A DNA stretch of 64,000 bases from Phycisphaerales bacterium (GTDB lineage: Bacteria; Planctomycetota; Phycisphaerae; Phycisphaerales; SM1A02). A program made the position numbers and the translations under genes. Positions 7,416-15,780 of this stretch are shown here, one piece after another. The notes below the pieces were generated by a model. That model had not been told where the DNA came from. It worked only from the letters and a program-made list of their open reading frames with translations, and did no database searches. How positions within the stretch are numbered: position 1 is the stretch's first letter; every line of letters begins with the position of its first letter. The stretch lies in NCBI GenBank assembly GCA_029245245.1, contig JAQWPT010000023.1, positions 1 to 64,000 on the forward strand, written 5' to 3'.

Positions 7416-8480
7416 TCAGTCACAGTCGCCCCAGGCCTGGATGACGGCGAGGAGGTCGGCGACGTTTACGGTGCCATCCTGGTCGACGTCGGCGGCAGCA
7501 TCGTCGCTGCCCCATGCCGAGAGTACCGAAAGCAGATCCTTGATGTTGACGACTCCGTCGGTGCTCACATCGCCGACGCATTGCAGGTTGCCGGGCTTGC
7601 GGTGCGCCAGGAGCCAGTCGATCGCGTTGTTGGCAAACAGGTTGTCCGCCGGCGGATCACTGCCGCGGCGGAAGTTCGGAACATGTTCCGAGCCCGCCAT
7701 TGACCAGAGTTCGACCGTGACTCCGTCGTCGCAATCCTGCTGGTAGATGGTGCTTGTCGTCTCGTTGCCCCCGACGTTCCAGTCGAGATTGAAGGCTGGC
7801 CCTCCATCCACGGGCACGAAATCGCACCCGTTGTAGTCGATCCACGTCGAGACCGATTCTTCTGCGCCGGGGTAGCAGTTGAAGATGATGCAGCCCCCGT
7901 CGTATTGAATCGTCGAGTCCGCCGTGCCATGCACGTGCAGTATGTGCACTGGCTCGGAGGGGCTGCAATCCGAGTTGTCCAGGAAGGTCGTGCCCGCCAA
8001 TGGAGCAACGGATGCGACGAGATCCGCGTGCTCGCATGCCATGCGGTATGTCATGAAGCCGCCGTTTGAGATGCCCGTGAAGTGGATACTCAGTTCATCG
8101 ACGGCGTACTGGGCCTGGACGAGTTCGACGATCTCCCGGAGGTAGCCCGAGTCGTCGATATTGGTGTTGAAGAAGTCACAGCAGGCATCGGTACCGTTCC
8201 AGAAGGGGGATCCGCCCGCGTCGGTCGTGCCCAGCGGAACGCAGTACAGGAATTCCTTGTTGTCGACCTGTGGCTCGAAATCAAAGTACCCATCGACTCC
8301 TGGATCGCTGTAGCCGTGGAGGGAAACGATCAGCGGAAGGGAAGTCGAGCCGTCGTAGCTCGAGGGCAGGTACAACGGCACCGGGCCTCGCCCGTTGTCG
8401 ATGTACTCAACTGAGACACCAAACGCAGATGCAGCAAGAAACGTTGAAGCGATGAACGATAAGTGGATGGGGATATGCAT
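7416..8480 (-). CDS. Secreted PHB-depolymerase/CE1-like esterase with C-terminal dockerin
   Basis: 354 residues from ATG 8480, with a signal peptide MHIPIHLSFIASTFLAASAF. Alpha/beta-hydrolase motifs are VSLHGYSDPG (oxyanion), PFWNGTDACCDFF, FTGISNGGFMTYRMAC (Ser nucleophile), HVHGTADSTI (Asp) and MAGSEHVPNF (His). The WNGTDACCD segment recurs as WNATDACCD in the gene at 13223, marking the two as a subfamily. The C-terminus has a full dockerin: GDVSTDGVVNIKDLLSVLSA and ADVDQDGTVNVADLLAVIQA. It lies 76 bases downstream of the start of the related esterase at 5642-7339, on the same strand, so the two may be co-transcribed. The substrate is not predictable. Confidence 0.88.
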   Translation of the reverse strand: MHIPIHLSFIASTFLAASAFGVSVEYIDNGRGPVPLYLPSSYDGSTSLPLIVSLHGYSDPGVDGYFDFEPQVDNKEFLYCVPLGTTDAGGSPFWNGTDACCDFFNTNIDDSGYLREIVELVQAQYAVDELSIHFTGISNGGFMTYRMACEHADLVASVAPLAGTTFLDNSDCSPSEPVHILHVHGTADSTIQYDGGCIIFNCYPGAEESVSTWIDYNGCDFVPVDGGPAFNLDWNVGGNETTSTIYQQDCDDGVTVELWSMAGSEHVPNFRRGSDPPADNLFANNAIDWLLAHRKPGNLQCVGDVSTDGVVNIKDLLSVLSAWGSDDAAADVDQDGTVNVADLLAVIQAWGDCD

Positions 8481-8755
8481 GTACCTGAAGATACGATTGG
8501 TCTTTCGACAGGTTGCAAGCCGCTCGATTTCTTTTTCAGGCAGCATCGCGCCAGGTGGTACTGGTGGAACAAGTCAGATGATGTCGGCGACCGGCGGATT
8601 GTGAACAGACCTCATCGCATGACATGCCATTTGGAGCATCATGAGCATGCTTCGAGTTGAACATTGCCGGAGCAGGTGCCAGCGAGTCTCCCGTGCAGGC
8701 AAGACAGTCAGTGATATCCTCTAGCATTCATTCAAGCATCAGGGGAGGACGCTTC

Positions 8756-9184
8756 ATGCTCGCATTCATTCTGCTCCAACTGATCCCGGTGGCGGTGGGA
8801 GCATTCCTGCTCTTTTGCGTAGGAAAGTCCGTCGCGAAATGCTCCGGGACCGCAAGGTGCCTGGCCGTGAGCATCATCGTGTCCGTCCTGGCTCTTGCTT
8901 TGGCAGAGGGCTCGCTGCTGCTGATCGGGAACCTGTCGTCGCAAGCTCTGCAGAACTCCGTTGCCTTTGGGCTCCTCCTGTGGAGTTCGTACGGAGTCCC
9001 CAACCTGCTGGTTTCATGGTTCGGATTGCGGTGTGGGTACGCTGATGAGGCAGGCGTTCATTTGTCAGCAGTGAAGAGTCTCCTGTTCGCGATCGTGTTC
9101 GTCATCGTGCAGTCTGCGACTGCATTCGGCGCAACATTGATATGGGTCATCGATTTCATGACCTTCACCATGCACTTTTGCTGA
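8756..9184 (+). CDS. Small integral membrane protein of unknown function
   Basis: 142 residues; ATG 8756 follows GGGGAGG 8 bases upstream, a strong ribosome site. Four hydrophobic segments are visible, at roughly residues 2-22, 32-55, 67-88 and 104-130 (for example LAFILLQLIPVAVGAFLLF and SLLFAIVFVIVQSATAF). It ends in a Phe-rich tail. I do not recognise a family and see no catalytic motif. It stands alone between a divergent esterase and the GACC-repeat gene. Confidence 0.7.
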   Translation: MLAFILLQLIPVAVGAFLLFCVGKSVAKCSGTARCLAVSIIVSVLALALAEGSLLLIGNLSSQALQNSVAFGLLLWSSYGVPNLLVSWFGLRCGYADEAGVHLSAVKSLLFAIVFVIVQSATAFGATLIWVIDFMTFTMHFC

Positions 9185-9281
9185 ACCTCGACCCTGCGTC
9201 ACCTCATGGAGGCCGCGGGTCAGAATTTGCTTGTGGTGATTTCGTGCATGTGGTCTAATGGAGACCAGGAGAGGGACCAGG

Positions 9282-10283
9282 ATGCATCTGAAAATCATTG
9301 CCGCTTTTGCCGCTTTTGCAGCATCTACATCTGTTCTTGCTGACGGAGCCTGCTGTCAGGATGACGGGGCCTGTGTGGATCTCCCCGATGCGCAGCTCTG
9401 CGAGTTGATCTTCTCCGGCATCTGGCAGGGCGATGGGACCAGTTGCGCGACTGTGGACTGCACCACAGGCGCCTGCTGCATCGAAGACTTCGAGTCCATC
9501 TGCTACGAAAGCCAGACCGAGGGTGATTGCGAAGCGATGGGTGGCGACTTTCTCGGCATTCAATCCACGTGTGACAACGAGGGCGCGTATTGCAACAGTG
9601 TCTTCGGCGCCTGCTGCATGGACTGGTCCTATTGCAAGGACTGGCTCACGGAGGAGCAGTGCTGGAGCTGGGGTGGGAAGTTCATCGGTCCCGAAACCAC
9701 GTGCAGCAATGAAGGTTCATGGTGCGCCATCAACTATGGTTCCTGCTGCTACGGCGACTACTGCGAGGACTTCATCGATGAGCCCAGTTGCGAAGCAGGG
9801 GGTGGCATCTTCTGGTCCGACGAGTGCTCCCTGCTCGAGGATATTCTCGAATGCGTCGATAGTTCCGGTGCCTGCTGCTTCGGTGGGTTCTTCTGCGAAG
9901 ACGGCTGGGGCCAGGACCAGTGCGAAGGCGCCAACGGCGAGTTCATCGGAAGCTACACGACCTGCAGCGACCAGGGATCGGATTGCACCCAGGGGCCATT
10001 GGGCTCGTGCTGCCTGGAGGACGGCAGCTGCTTCATCGGACTCGAATACGAGTGCGATGACCTTCCTTTCGGCGAGTTCGAGCCCGACGTCTACTGCGAG
10101 GACAGCACCTGCGGCAGTTGCGACGGGGACACGAACGGCGACGGCTTCGTCGACGTCGAGGACCTGCTCGCGGTCATTGGCAATTGGGGTACGGAATCGC
10201 CCGAGTGCGACTTTGATGGCAGCGGGGTCGTCGACGTCAACGACCTGCTCATGGTCGTAGGTGGCTGGGGTGAGTGCGAATAG
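9282..10283 (+). CDS. Secreted GACC-repeat (Cys-rich) protein with C-terminal dockerin
   Basis: 333 residues; ATG 9282 follows GGAGAGGGACC and starts a signal peptide (MHLKIIAAFAAFAASTSVLA). The mature chain is six or so tandem Cys-rich repeats of about 45 residues with the pattern GACC-x(4-6)-C...C...GG-F-x-G-xxTTC...C: GACCQDDGAC, GACCIEDFES, GACCMDWSYC, GSCCYGDYC, GACCFGGFFC, GSCCLEDGSC. A complete dockerin closes it (GDTNGDGFVDVEDLLAVIGN, FDGSGVVDVNDLLMVVGG). No enzyme domain is present, so it is a pure repeat-plus-dockerin protein, perhaps an extracellular structural or adhesive element. Related repeats are in the genes at 5642, 27719 and 58891. Confidence 0.88.
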   Translation: MHLKIIAAFAAFAASTSVLADGACCQDDGACVDLPDAQLCELIFSGIWQGDGTSCATVDCTTGACCIEDFESICYESQTEGDCEAMGGDFLGIQSTCDNEGAYCNSVFGACCMDWSYCKDWLTEEQCWSWGGKFIGPETTCSNEGSWCAINYGSCCYGDYCEDFIDEPSCEAGGGIFWSDECSLLEDILECVDSSGACCFGGFFCEDGWGQDQCEGANGEFIGSYTTCSDQGSDCTQGPLGSCCLEDGSCFIGLEYECDDLPFGEFEPDVYCEDSTCGSCDGDTNGDGFVDVEDLLAVIGNWGTESPECDFDGSGVVDVNDLLMVVGGWGECE

Positions 10284-10286
10284 TCG

Positions 10287-10853
10287 TCAGGGCTTGAGCG
10301 CCTCGTACCGCATGTAGTCCAGTCCGACGCTGGCCCCGGCCATGAGTCCTGTCTGTGCACCCTGGTAGACCGCCACGCCATCGGTGAATGACGATGTGCC
10401 GGCTTCGCCCGCGTCGGCAGCGACGACGGTTGCGCCAACATTGCCAGTGAGCTTGTTTTTCTGGAATCGCTCCATCGTGGCCGAGTTCTGAAAGACCACA
10501 AGCATCTTGAAGCCCTGTGCCCCGATCTGGAGGCCGGCTGACGCCGTGTTGAGGTATGCCCAGCCAATCTGGTTGCCTGCGTTGTCGTATACGACGCCCC
10601 GCCCGAACCTGCCGCCGGTGATGATGATGCCGTACTGCCCGATGCCCGGGTAGACGATGTATCCGGCCGACTCCTCGAGCTGCATGCTCAGTCCGGACAC
10701 GTTGCTCGTGAACCACTCGGTAGCCGTTTGGCTGTCGGCAATGACGGTCGCCTGGTCCTTTGCGTCGGGAGCAGTTGCGCAGCCCGGGCTCAGGCAAGCA
10801 AGGCCTGCAAGTGTCACGATGATGAGTTGAGAACGAATGAGTCCATACAGCAT
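10287..10853 (-). CDS. SYLF (Ysc84-like) domain lipoprotein
   Basis: 188 residues; ATG 10853 is preceded by AAGGA 7-8 bases upstream. The N-terminus is a lipoprotein signal (LAGLACLSPGCAT, Cys about residue 25). The rest is a SYLF/Ysc84 lipid-binding domain, recognisable by SAGYIVYPGIGQYGIIITGG, GRGVVYDNAGNQIGWAYLNT, SAGLQIGAQGFKMLVVFQN and GVAVYQGAQTGLMAGASVGL. Bacterial members are envelope lipoproteins thought to bind phospholipid. The gene is convergent with the GACC-repeat gene, only 3 bases apart. Confidence 0.88.
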   Translation of the reverse strand: MLYGLIRSQLIIVTLAGLACLSPGCATAPDAKDQATVIADSQTATEWFTSNVSGLSMQLEESAGYIVYPGIGQYGIIITGGRFGRGVVYDNAGNQIGWAYLNTASAGLQIGAQGFKMLVVFQNSATMERFQKNKLTGNVGATVVAADAGEAGTSSFTDGVAVYQGAQTGLMAGASVGLDYMRYEALKP

Positions 10854-10881
10854 GTTGGATCCTTGTGTCTTTGCAGGCAGT

Positions 10882-11001
10882 TCATCGTGCGGGGTCATCA
10901 ATCGCGATGTCCGCCGCGTCAACAGGAAGGTGAGCGTACTTGATGCCGCAGAGGTGGTCAAAGGTGTGCTGGCCGACCACGAGGATGGTGCATTGAGCCA
11001 C
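10882..11001 (-). CDS. Candidate 39-residue ORF (doubtful)
   Basis: A short frame with a GTG start at 11001, preceded by AGGA 6 bases upstream, and ending at TGA 10882-10884. It would encode a soluble peptide beginning MAQCTILVVGQHTFDHL. It fits exactly in the gap between the SYLF lipoprotein and the gene at 11027. There is no recognised relative, and the frame may be chance. Confidence 0.25.
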   Translation of the reverse strand: MAQCTILVVGQHTFDHLCGIKYAHLPVDAADIAIDDPAR

Positions 11002-11026
11002 GTGTGTTCCTGTCAGGGGGGTGCGA

Positions 11027-11437
11027 TCAGTCCTTGTCGGGCTGCTGCTGAGCAGGGATCTCGGTCAGTCCGGCCCCGATGAGCATGATCCCGGCGCCGC
11101 CCTTACCGGAGCCCATGGCGATGTTCGGCGACTCGTTCTTGTCCATGATGAACATGCCGCCGTCTCCACCCGCGTCGGTCCCGATGGCGACCCGTGCCTT
11201 GCCCTGGAGATCCAGGAACCCGATGCCGACGCCACCGTCCGTGGGGTTGGTGCCCATTACGATCCGCGGCGTGCCATCCTTGGTGAGGGTCAGGCTCTCG
11301 AGCGTCATTTCCTTGGGGGACTGCTGGGCCATGCCCAGGAAGAGGGCCACGGCAAGACCAAGGCCCATGCCAGCCATGCCGAGTCGCTGGCGACGGAGGC
11401 GGGATTCGAGTGTGGCGACTTTCTCTTCAAGGGTCAT
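11027..11437 (-). CDS. Membrane-anchored protein with short Gly-rich beta repeats
   Basis: 136 residues; ATG 11437 follows AGGAGAG. A short coiled segment (MTLEEKVATLESRLRRQRLG) leads into one membrane segment (about residues 20-37). The exterior part repeats a 'I-x-M/I-G-T' beta unit: TPRIVMGTNPTDG, ARVAIGTDAGGDG, SPNIAMGSGKGG. This pattern suggests a small beta-solenoid of the type found in other planctomycete proteins with an N-terminal coiled coil. The function is unknown and no catalytic residues are apparent. Confidence 0.65.
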   Translation of the reverse strand: MTLEEKVATLESRLRRQRLGMAGMGLGLAVALFLGMAQQSPKEMTLESLTLTKDGTPRIVMGTNPTDGGVGIGFLDLQGKARVAIGTDAGGDGGMFIMDKNESPNIAMGSGKGGAGIMLIGAGLTEIPAQQQPDKD

Positions 11438-11544
11438 GTGACTCTCCTGAGTAAAGGGGTGGTATCAGGTGAACTGTGGCACGAAGAATACTGCGTCAGC
11501 CGCCTTCCTGGCAAGCGTTCCTGTTGCCCGGACAAGCGGATCAA

Positions 11545-12573
11545 TCAGGGATCGCTGAGCGATTCAATGACGAAATCATCAAACAGAACCGTCTCATCGG
11601 ACGTGGTTGCCCAGCTCGAGTTGCTGCCCCCGAAGAAGGTGCTGAAGTACATGCCGTCGATCGCGAAGTCATCCACGTCCCGGAATCGCATGTTGGCGGC
11701 GTCCAGGGCCAGTTCGCCGTCGAACCAGCACGTGATGGAACCATCATTGAGACCCGGGGTGTTCATCTTGATCTCATGTACGACTTCATGCCACTGGCCA
11801 GGTTGGAAGAGCAGGGGGCCGCCTTCACCAGTCCAGGGAAGATCCTCTCCATGGGATTCAGGCTGATCCGGGTGGTAGACGTACTGGACGACCGCGCCCT
11901 CGGTTCGCCACATCATCCGTGCACTCCAGCCGTCCGTGCCATCGGGGATGCCGCCGCCCGTGTTGCCTTCTCCTCCGATCATGCCAGGCAGTTTGCCGCC
12001 GCGGACGAAATCGAACGGTGAGACGAACTGCAGCCGGTACGACAGGCGGACGTGTTCGCAGGATCCGTCGAGCATCACCTTCCACTGCGCACCGGTCTGG
12101 GAGGTGCCGTACTCGCCCTGAGGGTAGAGCACGGAGATGGCCTTGTTCCCGCCGCCATCGGTTTCGACGATGCTGACACGCCCGTCGTCCACGCCGTTGG
12201 ACCACGTCGGCGCATTCCAGTCCTCTTCGAGCATGTCCTCGCTGTAGAGGCCGATCTCGCGTTGCTCGAGGTTCTGCTCGAACAGTACCTGCGTCTTGCC
12301 ATCATGGCAGGGCCCCCAGGACCCGATGACCAGCAGGAGATCCGGAACATCCACGTTGCCGGATGCGTCGAGGTCGGCAGGACACGGGGTGTTGCATGCT
12401 CCCCAGTTCGAGAGCACGAAAAGAAGATCATCAACATCTACCCGTTCGTCACCGTTTACATCCGGGAGGCATGATCGCTCCGCGGCGTCGGCCGAGTCGA
12501 GCACTTCGCCCGGGAGGCAGCACATGACCAGGGCCAGGGACGTTCCCGCCAGTTGGTTCATTGCGTGGTGCAT
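11545..12573 (-). CDS. PL14-like polysaccharide lyase with N-terminal dockerin
   Basis: 342 residues; ATG 12573 follows GGAGGG 5-6 bases upstream. After a signal region, residues about 34-90 form a dockerin (PDVNGDERVDVDDLLFVLSN, ADLDASGNVDVPDLLLVIGS). Residues 100-342 match the polysaccharide lyase 14 pattern (glucuronan/alginate lyases): SYRLQFVSPFDFVRGGKLPG, GIPDGTDGWSARMMWR, VQYVYH, GQWHEVVHEIKMNTPGLNDG, DGMYFSTFFGGSNSSWA. The FSTFFGGS block is very characteristic of this family. The probable role is extracellular cleavage of uronic-acid polysaccharide by beta-elimination. The dockerin in front of the catalytic domain is the less usual order, shared with the genes at 2644 and 45807. Confidence 0.85.
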   Translation of the reverse strand: MHHAMNQLAGTSLALVMCCLPGEVLDSADAAERSCLPDVNGDERVDVDDLLFVLSNWGACNTPCPADLDASGNVDVPDLLLVIGSWGPCHDGKTQVLFEQNLEQREIGLYSEDMLEEDWNAPTWSNGVDDGRVSIVETDGGGNKAISVLYPQGEYGTSQTGAQWKVMLDGSCEHVRLSYRLQFVSPFDFVRGGKLPGMIGGEGNTGGGIPDGTDGWSARMMWRTEGAVVQYVYHPDQPESHGEDLPWTGEGGPLLFQPGQWHEVVHEIKMNTPGLNDGSITCWFDGELALDAANMRFRDVDDFAIDGMYFSTFFGGSNSSWATTSDETVLFDDFVIESLSDP

Positions 12574-12709
12574 GGCATCCCTCCGCTGCCGGCACCCTAC
12601 GGTGGCAGCAGCGGCGCTCCCGAGTTGTTTCGAGATTTCGCCACACTTCACGATTTGTCGAATCGAGCCACTCCAAGCATGGGCATCTGAAGCAGCAGGT
12701 GGGGAATCT

Positions 12710-13069
12710 TCAGATCCATTCACCAGAGGTCGTGCGATCCGATTCCGGCCCGTCGCCGGTGTTGAGCAGGCCAGATGGTTCACACAGCATGACGGCACAC
12801 TCTTCCTTGGCGACCGGCCGGTGTTCAACGCCACGTGGAACGACGATCACCTGTCCCTCGTGTACGTCGACGGCGTGATCCCGGAACTCCATGGTGAACG
12901 AGCCCTTGAGCACGAGAAACAGTTCATCCGCATCGGCGTGGGCGTGCCAGTCGAAGGAGCCGGAAAACTTCGCGAGTTTGATGTCCTGCCCGTTCAGGCT
13001 CGAAATGATCCGGGGTGACCAGTGGTCGCAGAAGAGCGAGAGCTTGTGTTCGAGATCGATGCATTCCAT
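12710..13069 (-). CDS. Small cupin-fold protein
   Basis: 119 residues of single-domain cupin_2 type, close to mannose-6-phosphate-isomerase-like small cupins. The metal motif is visible as HAHADADELFLVLKGSFTME and the second motif as GQVIVVPRGVEHRP. There is no signal peptide. The start is uncertain: ATG 13069 lacks a clear ribosome site, and GTG 13090 or ATG 13084 are alternatives. It may bind or isomerise a small metabolite; no pathway partner is adjacent. Confidence 0.8.
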   Translation of the reverse strand: MECIDLEHKLSLFCDHWSPRIISSLNGQDIKLAKFSGSFDWHAHADADELFLVLKGSFTMEFRDHAVDVHEGQVIVVPRGVEHRPVAKEECAVMLCEPSGLLNTGDGPESDRTTSGEWI

Positions 13070-13222
13070 GGCGGTACAGTACATGCACACCCGGCCAGCG
13101 ACAATCGAGATCCGGTACAGGGGGTTGATAATCAGGCTGCCAGTGGCGATCGGGTCACCCGCTGCTCGATCTTGCTGGATTCAAGATTGCTCCTTGCAGC
13201 AGGAATGATACGATTGCATGTG

Positions 13223-14257
13223 ATGCGGTTGAGCCTGCCCATCCTGTTCATCTGCCTGGTGACCTCGGCGTCGTCTGCGCAGTGGCCAGGCCAGGTTCCT
13301 CCGGATGATGTGCCTGTCTACGTGCCAGAAGCATACGACCCCGATGTCGCCATGCCGCTGCTGATCTTCCTGCACGGCTATGCCCCGTTGACGACCGCCT
13401 GGTATGACATCCTGCTTCCCCTGCAGGAGGTTGCAAATTCGCGTGGCTACATCTACTCCAAGCCTGATGGGAGCCAGGATGGACTCGGAGAGTTCTACTG
13501 GAACGCAACGGATGCCTGCTGTGACATGTGGGGAAACGACCCGGATCATGTCGGCTATCTACTGGCACTGCTGGACTCCATCGAATCCAACTACAACATC
13601 GATCCCCGACGCATTCATCTCATCGGTCACTCGAATGGCGGCTTCATGTGCCACCGAATGGCATGCGAGGTGTCCGAAAGACTGGCATCGGTTGTGAGCA
13701 TCTCTGGTGCCATGTGGAATGATGAGGAGTCCTGCCAGCCTGCGGATCCGGTGCATGTACTGCAGATCCATGGAACGTTCGATCCCGTGATTCTGTGGCT
13801 CGGTGGATACATCGGGTTGACTCCGTATCCAGGGGCGAACACCACGGCCGAGTTCTGGGCCGCTCACAACGGATGCTCGGCGACTGCAACCAATGGTGGC
13901 AGTTTCGACCTTGATTGGCTGGTCTTCTTTGATGAGACGACCAGGTGGATCTACGGACAATGCACCGATTCCACGGCAGGATCATCGGAGCTGTGGGAAG
14001 TATTCGCGGGAGGACATTTGCCTTCCTTCTCGGACGAGGGCATCCAGGTGATCTTTGACTACCTGGATGCGCACGTACGCCCTCCCGGCGCATGCGTGGG
14101 AGATGCCAACGGTGACCATGCGGTTGATGTGACGGATCTTCTGCAAGTCGTCGGGGACTGGGGCGGCAGTGATTCCAGTGCTGATGTCAATGCGGATGGC
14201 GTGGTCGATGTGTCCGATCTGCTCATCGTCGTTGGCAACTGGGGAACGTGTTCCTGA
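13223..14257 (+). CDS. Secreted PHB-depolymerase/CE1-like esterase with C-terminal dockerin
   Basis: 344 residues from ATG 13223 (signal peptide MRLSLPILFICLVTSASSA); an in-frame ATG at 13205 is an alternative. Hydrolase motifs are PLLIFLHGYAP (oxyanion), FYWNATDACCDMW, LIGHSNGGFMCHRMACE (Ser nucleophile), QIHGTFDPVI (Asp) and FAGGHLPSF (His). The C-terminal dockerin is intact (GDANGDHAVDVTDLLQVVGD, ADVNADGVVDVSDLLIVVGN). It is the third such esterase in the first 15 kb and is closest in motif detail to the gene at 7416. Extracellular ester hydrolysis is expected; the substrate is open. Confidence 0.88.
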   Translation: MRLSLPILFICLVTSASSAQWPGQVPPDDVPVYVPEAYDPDVAMPLLIFLHGYAPLTTAWYDILLPLQEVANSRGYIYSKPDGSQDGLGEFYWNATDACCDMWGNDPDHVGYLLALLDSIESNYNIDPRRIHLIGHSNGGFMCHRMACEVSERLASVVSISGAMWNDEESCQPADPVHVLQIHGTFDPVILWLGGYIGLTPYPGANTTAEFWAAHNGCSATATNGGSFDLDWLVFFDETTRWIYGQCTDSTAGSSELWEVFAGGHLPSFSDEGIQVIFDYLDAHVRPPGACVGDANGDHAVDVTDLLQVVGDWGGSDSSADVNADGVVDVSDLLIVVGNWGTCS

Positions 14258-14488
14258 TTCCAGGGCACCACTTCCTGGCCTGTTTCCGGCCATATGACAT
14301 TGTTTCATGGGTACCTGCAAGCGGTTTCGGTGCAGGACTGCTCTTTCGCCATTTGGCGTTCAAGCGATGTTCCGCAAAAAATCAGAATACTGCGATGAGG
14401 TGGAATACAACCCGGATGTAATGGGCAGCCAATCGACAATGGGTGTTGGTGGCGTCTCAATCAAATCCCCTCAGAAAAGGACAGATGC

Positions 14489-15487
14489 ATGCGAACCTCA
14501 CGCGGAATCCACGGTTTGATCGTGATGATGGTGCTCCTGCTTGCCGTCGTGCCTGCAACGGCAGAGGAGTTTGGTGAACCGGTCTGGTGGCCGGAGCCGA
14601 CAGAGCTCACCATCGAGGAGTGCCAGGAATGGGCCTCGTACTACTGGGAGTGGTACGAAACGGGCATCATTCCTCCCGGGGCGGATAGGTTCGAGTTCAG
14701 CGAACCAGTCGGCAGCGGGATGAACCCACTCCAGTTTTCACTTGTCGTCTTCGAGGATCTCTATGCCGACCATTTGACCGACGACTATGAGATCTGGGAG
14801 TTCATCATGGATGAGCCGGCGATCTACGAGGCGTTCAAGCATCACAGCATCACGGGTGAACTCGATGCTCCATACGTGCTGGTCATCGGCAATGACAGCA
14901 AGGGCAAGAAGAAGAAGCCGGGCTTGAGTCCAGGTCTCGTCCCGGTGGACTCCTGCAGCAGCATTACCGACCCGATTCTCCGTGCCCTCTGTGAGCGACT
15001 GCACCGTGGTGTGGGTGATTCCAGGCTTCCGTACTCGCCGTGCTATCAGGAAGACGGAAGCTGGCCATGGAGCAGGCCGGGATTCGACTGCGATGACTAT
15101 GCCGATGCCATGCGGTGGTGGCTGCAGTACTACCTTCGGGGCGAGTTCCCCGACGTCGAGATCGGGAAACTGTCGCTCTACTACGGGCGCAGTGGTCATG
15201 TAGTGAACTACATTTACTTGAACGGTGCCTATTGGCTGGTCGATGCCCAGACCGGCGAGGTTCGCGGCCCCTACGGAAGCATGGCGGAACTCAAGGCGGG
15301 GGCCTGGCAGCTCATGCGTGATCTCTACTGGGCCCCCGATTATGACCCCTGGCTCAAGCGTACCTGGGGATGGCCGATCATGGAGCCGTCACCGTGGTAC
15401 ACGGATCCTGAGCGTCGGCAGGAGATCATCGACCGCCTCAGGCTGGTAGATCCGACCAGGTACTGGCCACCCGATTTCCAACCGTGA
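14489..15487 (+). CDS. Secreted transglutaminase-like protein with Cys-His-Asp triad
   Basis: 332 residues; ATG 14489 follows AAAAGGA 8 bases upstream and begins a signal peptide (MVLLLAVVPATA). The first 120 residues are acidic and Trp-rich with no known family. Residues 195-255 carry a plausible papain/transglutaminase-type triad: Cys201 in GFDCDDYADAMRWW, His237 in GRSGHVVNYIYL and Asp252 in YWLVDAQTG. Spacing and local sequence fit bacterial transglutaminase-like cysteine peptidases. A Lys-rich linker (KGKKKKPG) precedes the domain. The specific activity cannot be named. Confidence 0.7.
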   Translation: MRTSRGIHGLIVMMVLLLAVVPATAEEFGEPVWWPEPTELTIEECQEWASYYWEWYETGIIPPGADRFEFSEPVGSGMNPLQFSLVVFEDLYADHLTDDYEIWEFIMDEPAIYEAFKHHSITGELDAPYVLVIGNDSKGKKKKPGLSPGLVPVDSCSSITDPILRALCERLHRGVGDSRLPYSPCYQEDGSWPWSRPGFDCDDYADAMRWWLQYYLRGEFPDVEIGKLSLYYGRSGHVVNYIYLNGAYWLVDAQTGEVRGPYGSMAELKAGAWQLMRDLYWAPDYDPWLKRTWGWPIMEPSPWYTDPERRQEIIDRLRLVDPTRYWPPDFQP

Positions 15488-15528
15488 TACTGCTCACGCA
15501 ACAGGACATTGATGCACAGTCATGATTG

Positions 15529-15574
15529 CACAGCCCCCCTCGGCATGGTTTGCGTGTCGGGGGGGGCGACTGTG
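15529..15574 (+). terminator. Possible terminator hairpin
   Basis: CACAGCCCCCC (15529-15539) can pair with the G-run and CTGTG (15559-15574), with a three-base bulge and a long loop. It lies 40 bases after the stop of the transglutaminase-like gene. There is no U-tract, so the assignment is tentative. Confidence 0.35.
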
Positions 15575-15780
15575 TCAGGGAATCTCCTCCCGCAAATTTT
15601 CTGGTGGTCTGAAACAATCGGAAAGCTGGTGCGTCGTACCAACCGGTACGGTCGATTTCAGCGACTGTTACACGTCATGCTTTCGATCGCCTGCCCGGGT
15701 GGCTGGTTTGAATCGGCATGCGAACATCATCAGTTGAGGGCCGGCCTTTCCGATCTGCTCTCATGAAGGAGAACCGAGCC

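Noticed and set aside
14258-14488. Weak inverted repeats after the third esterase gene
   Set aside because: The stems are short and interrupted, with no T-run; I see nothing else in this gap.
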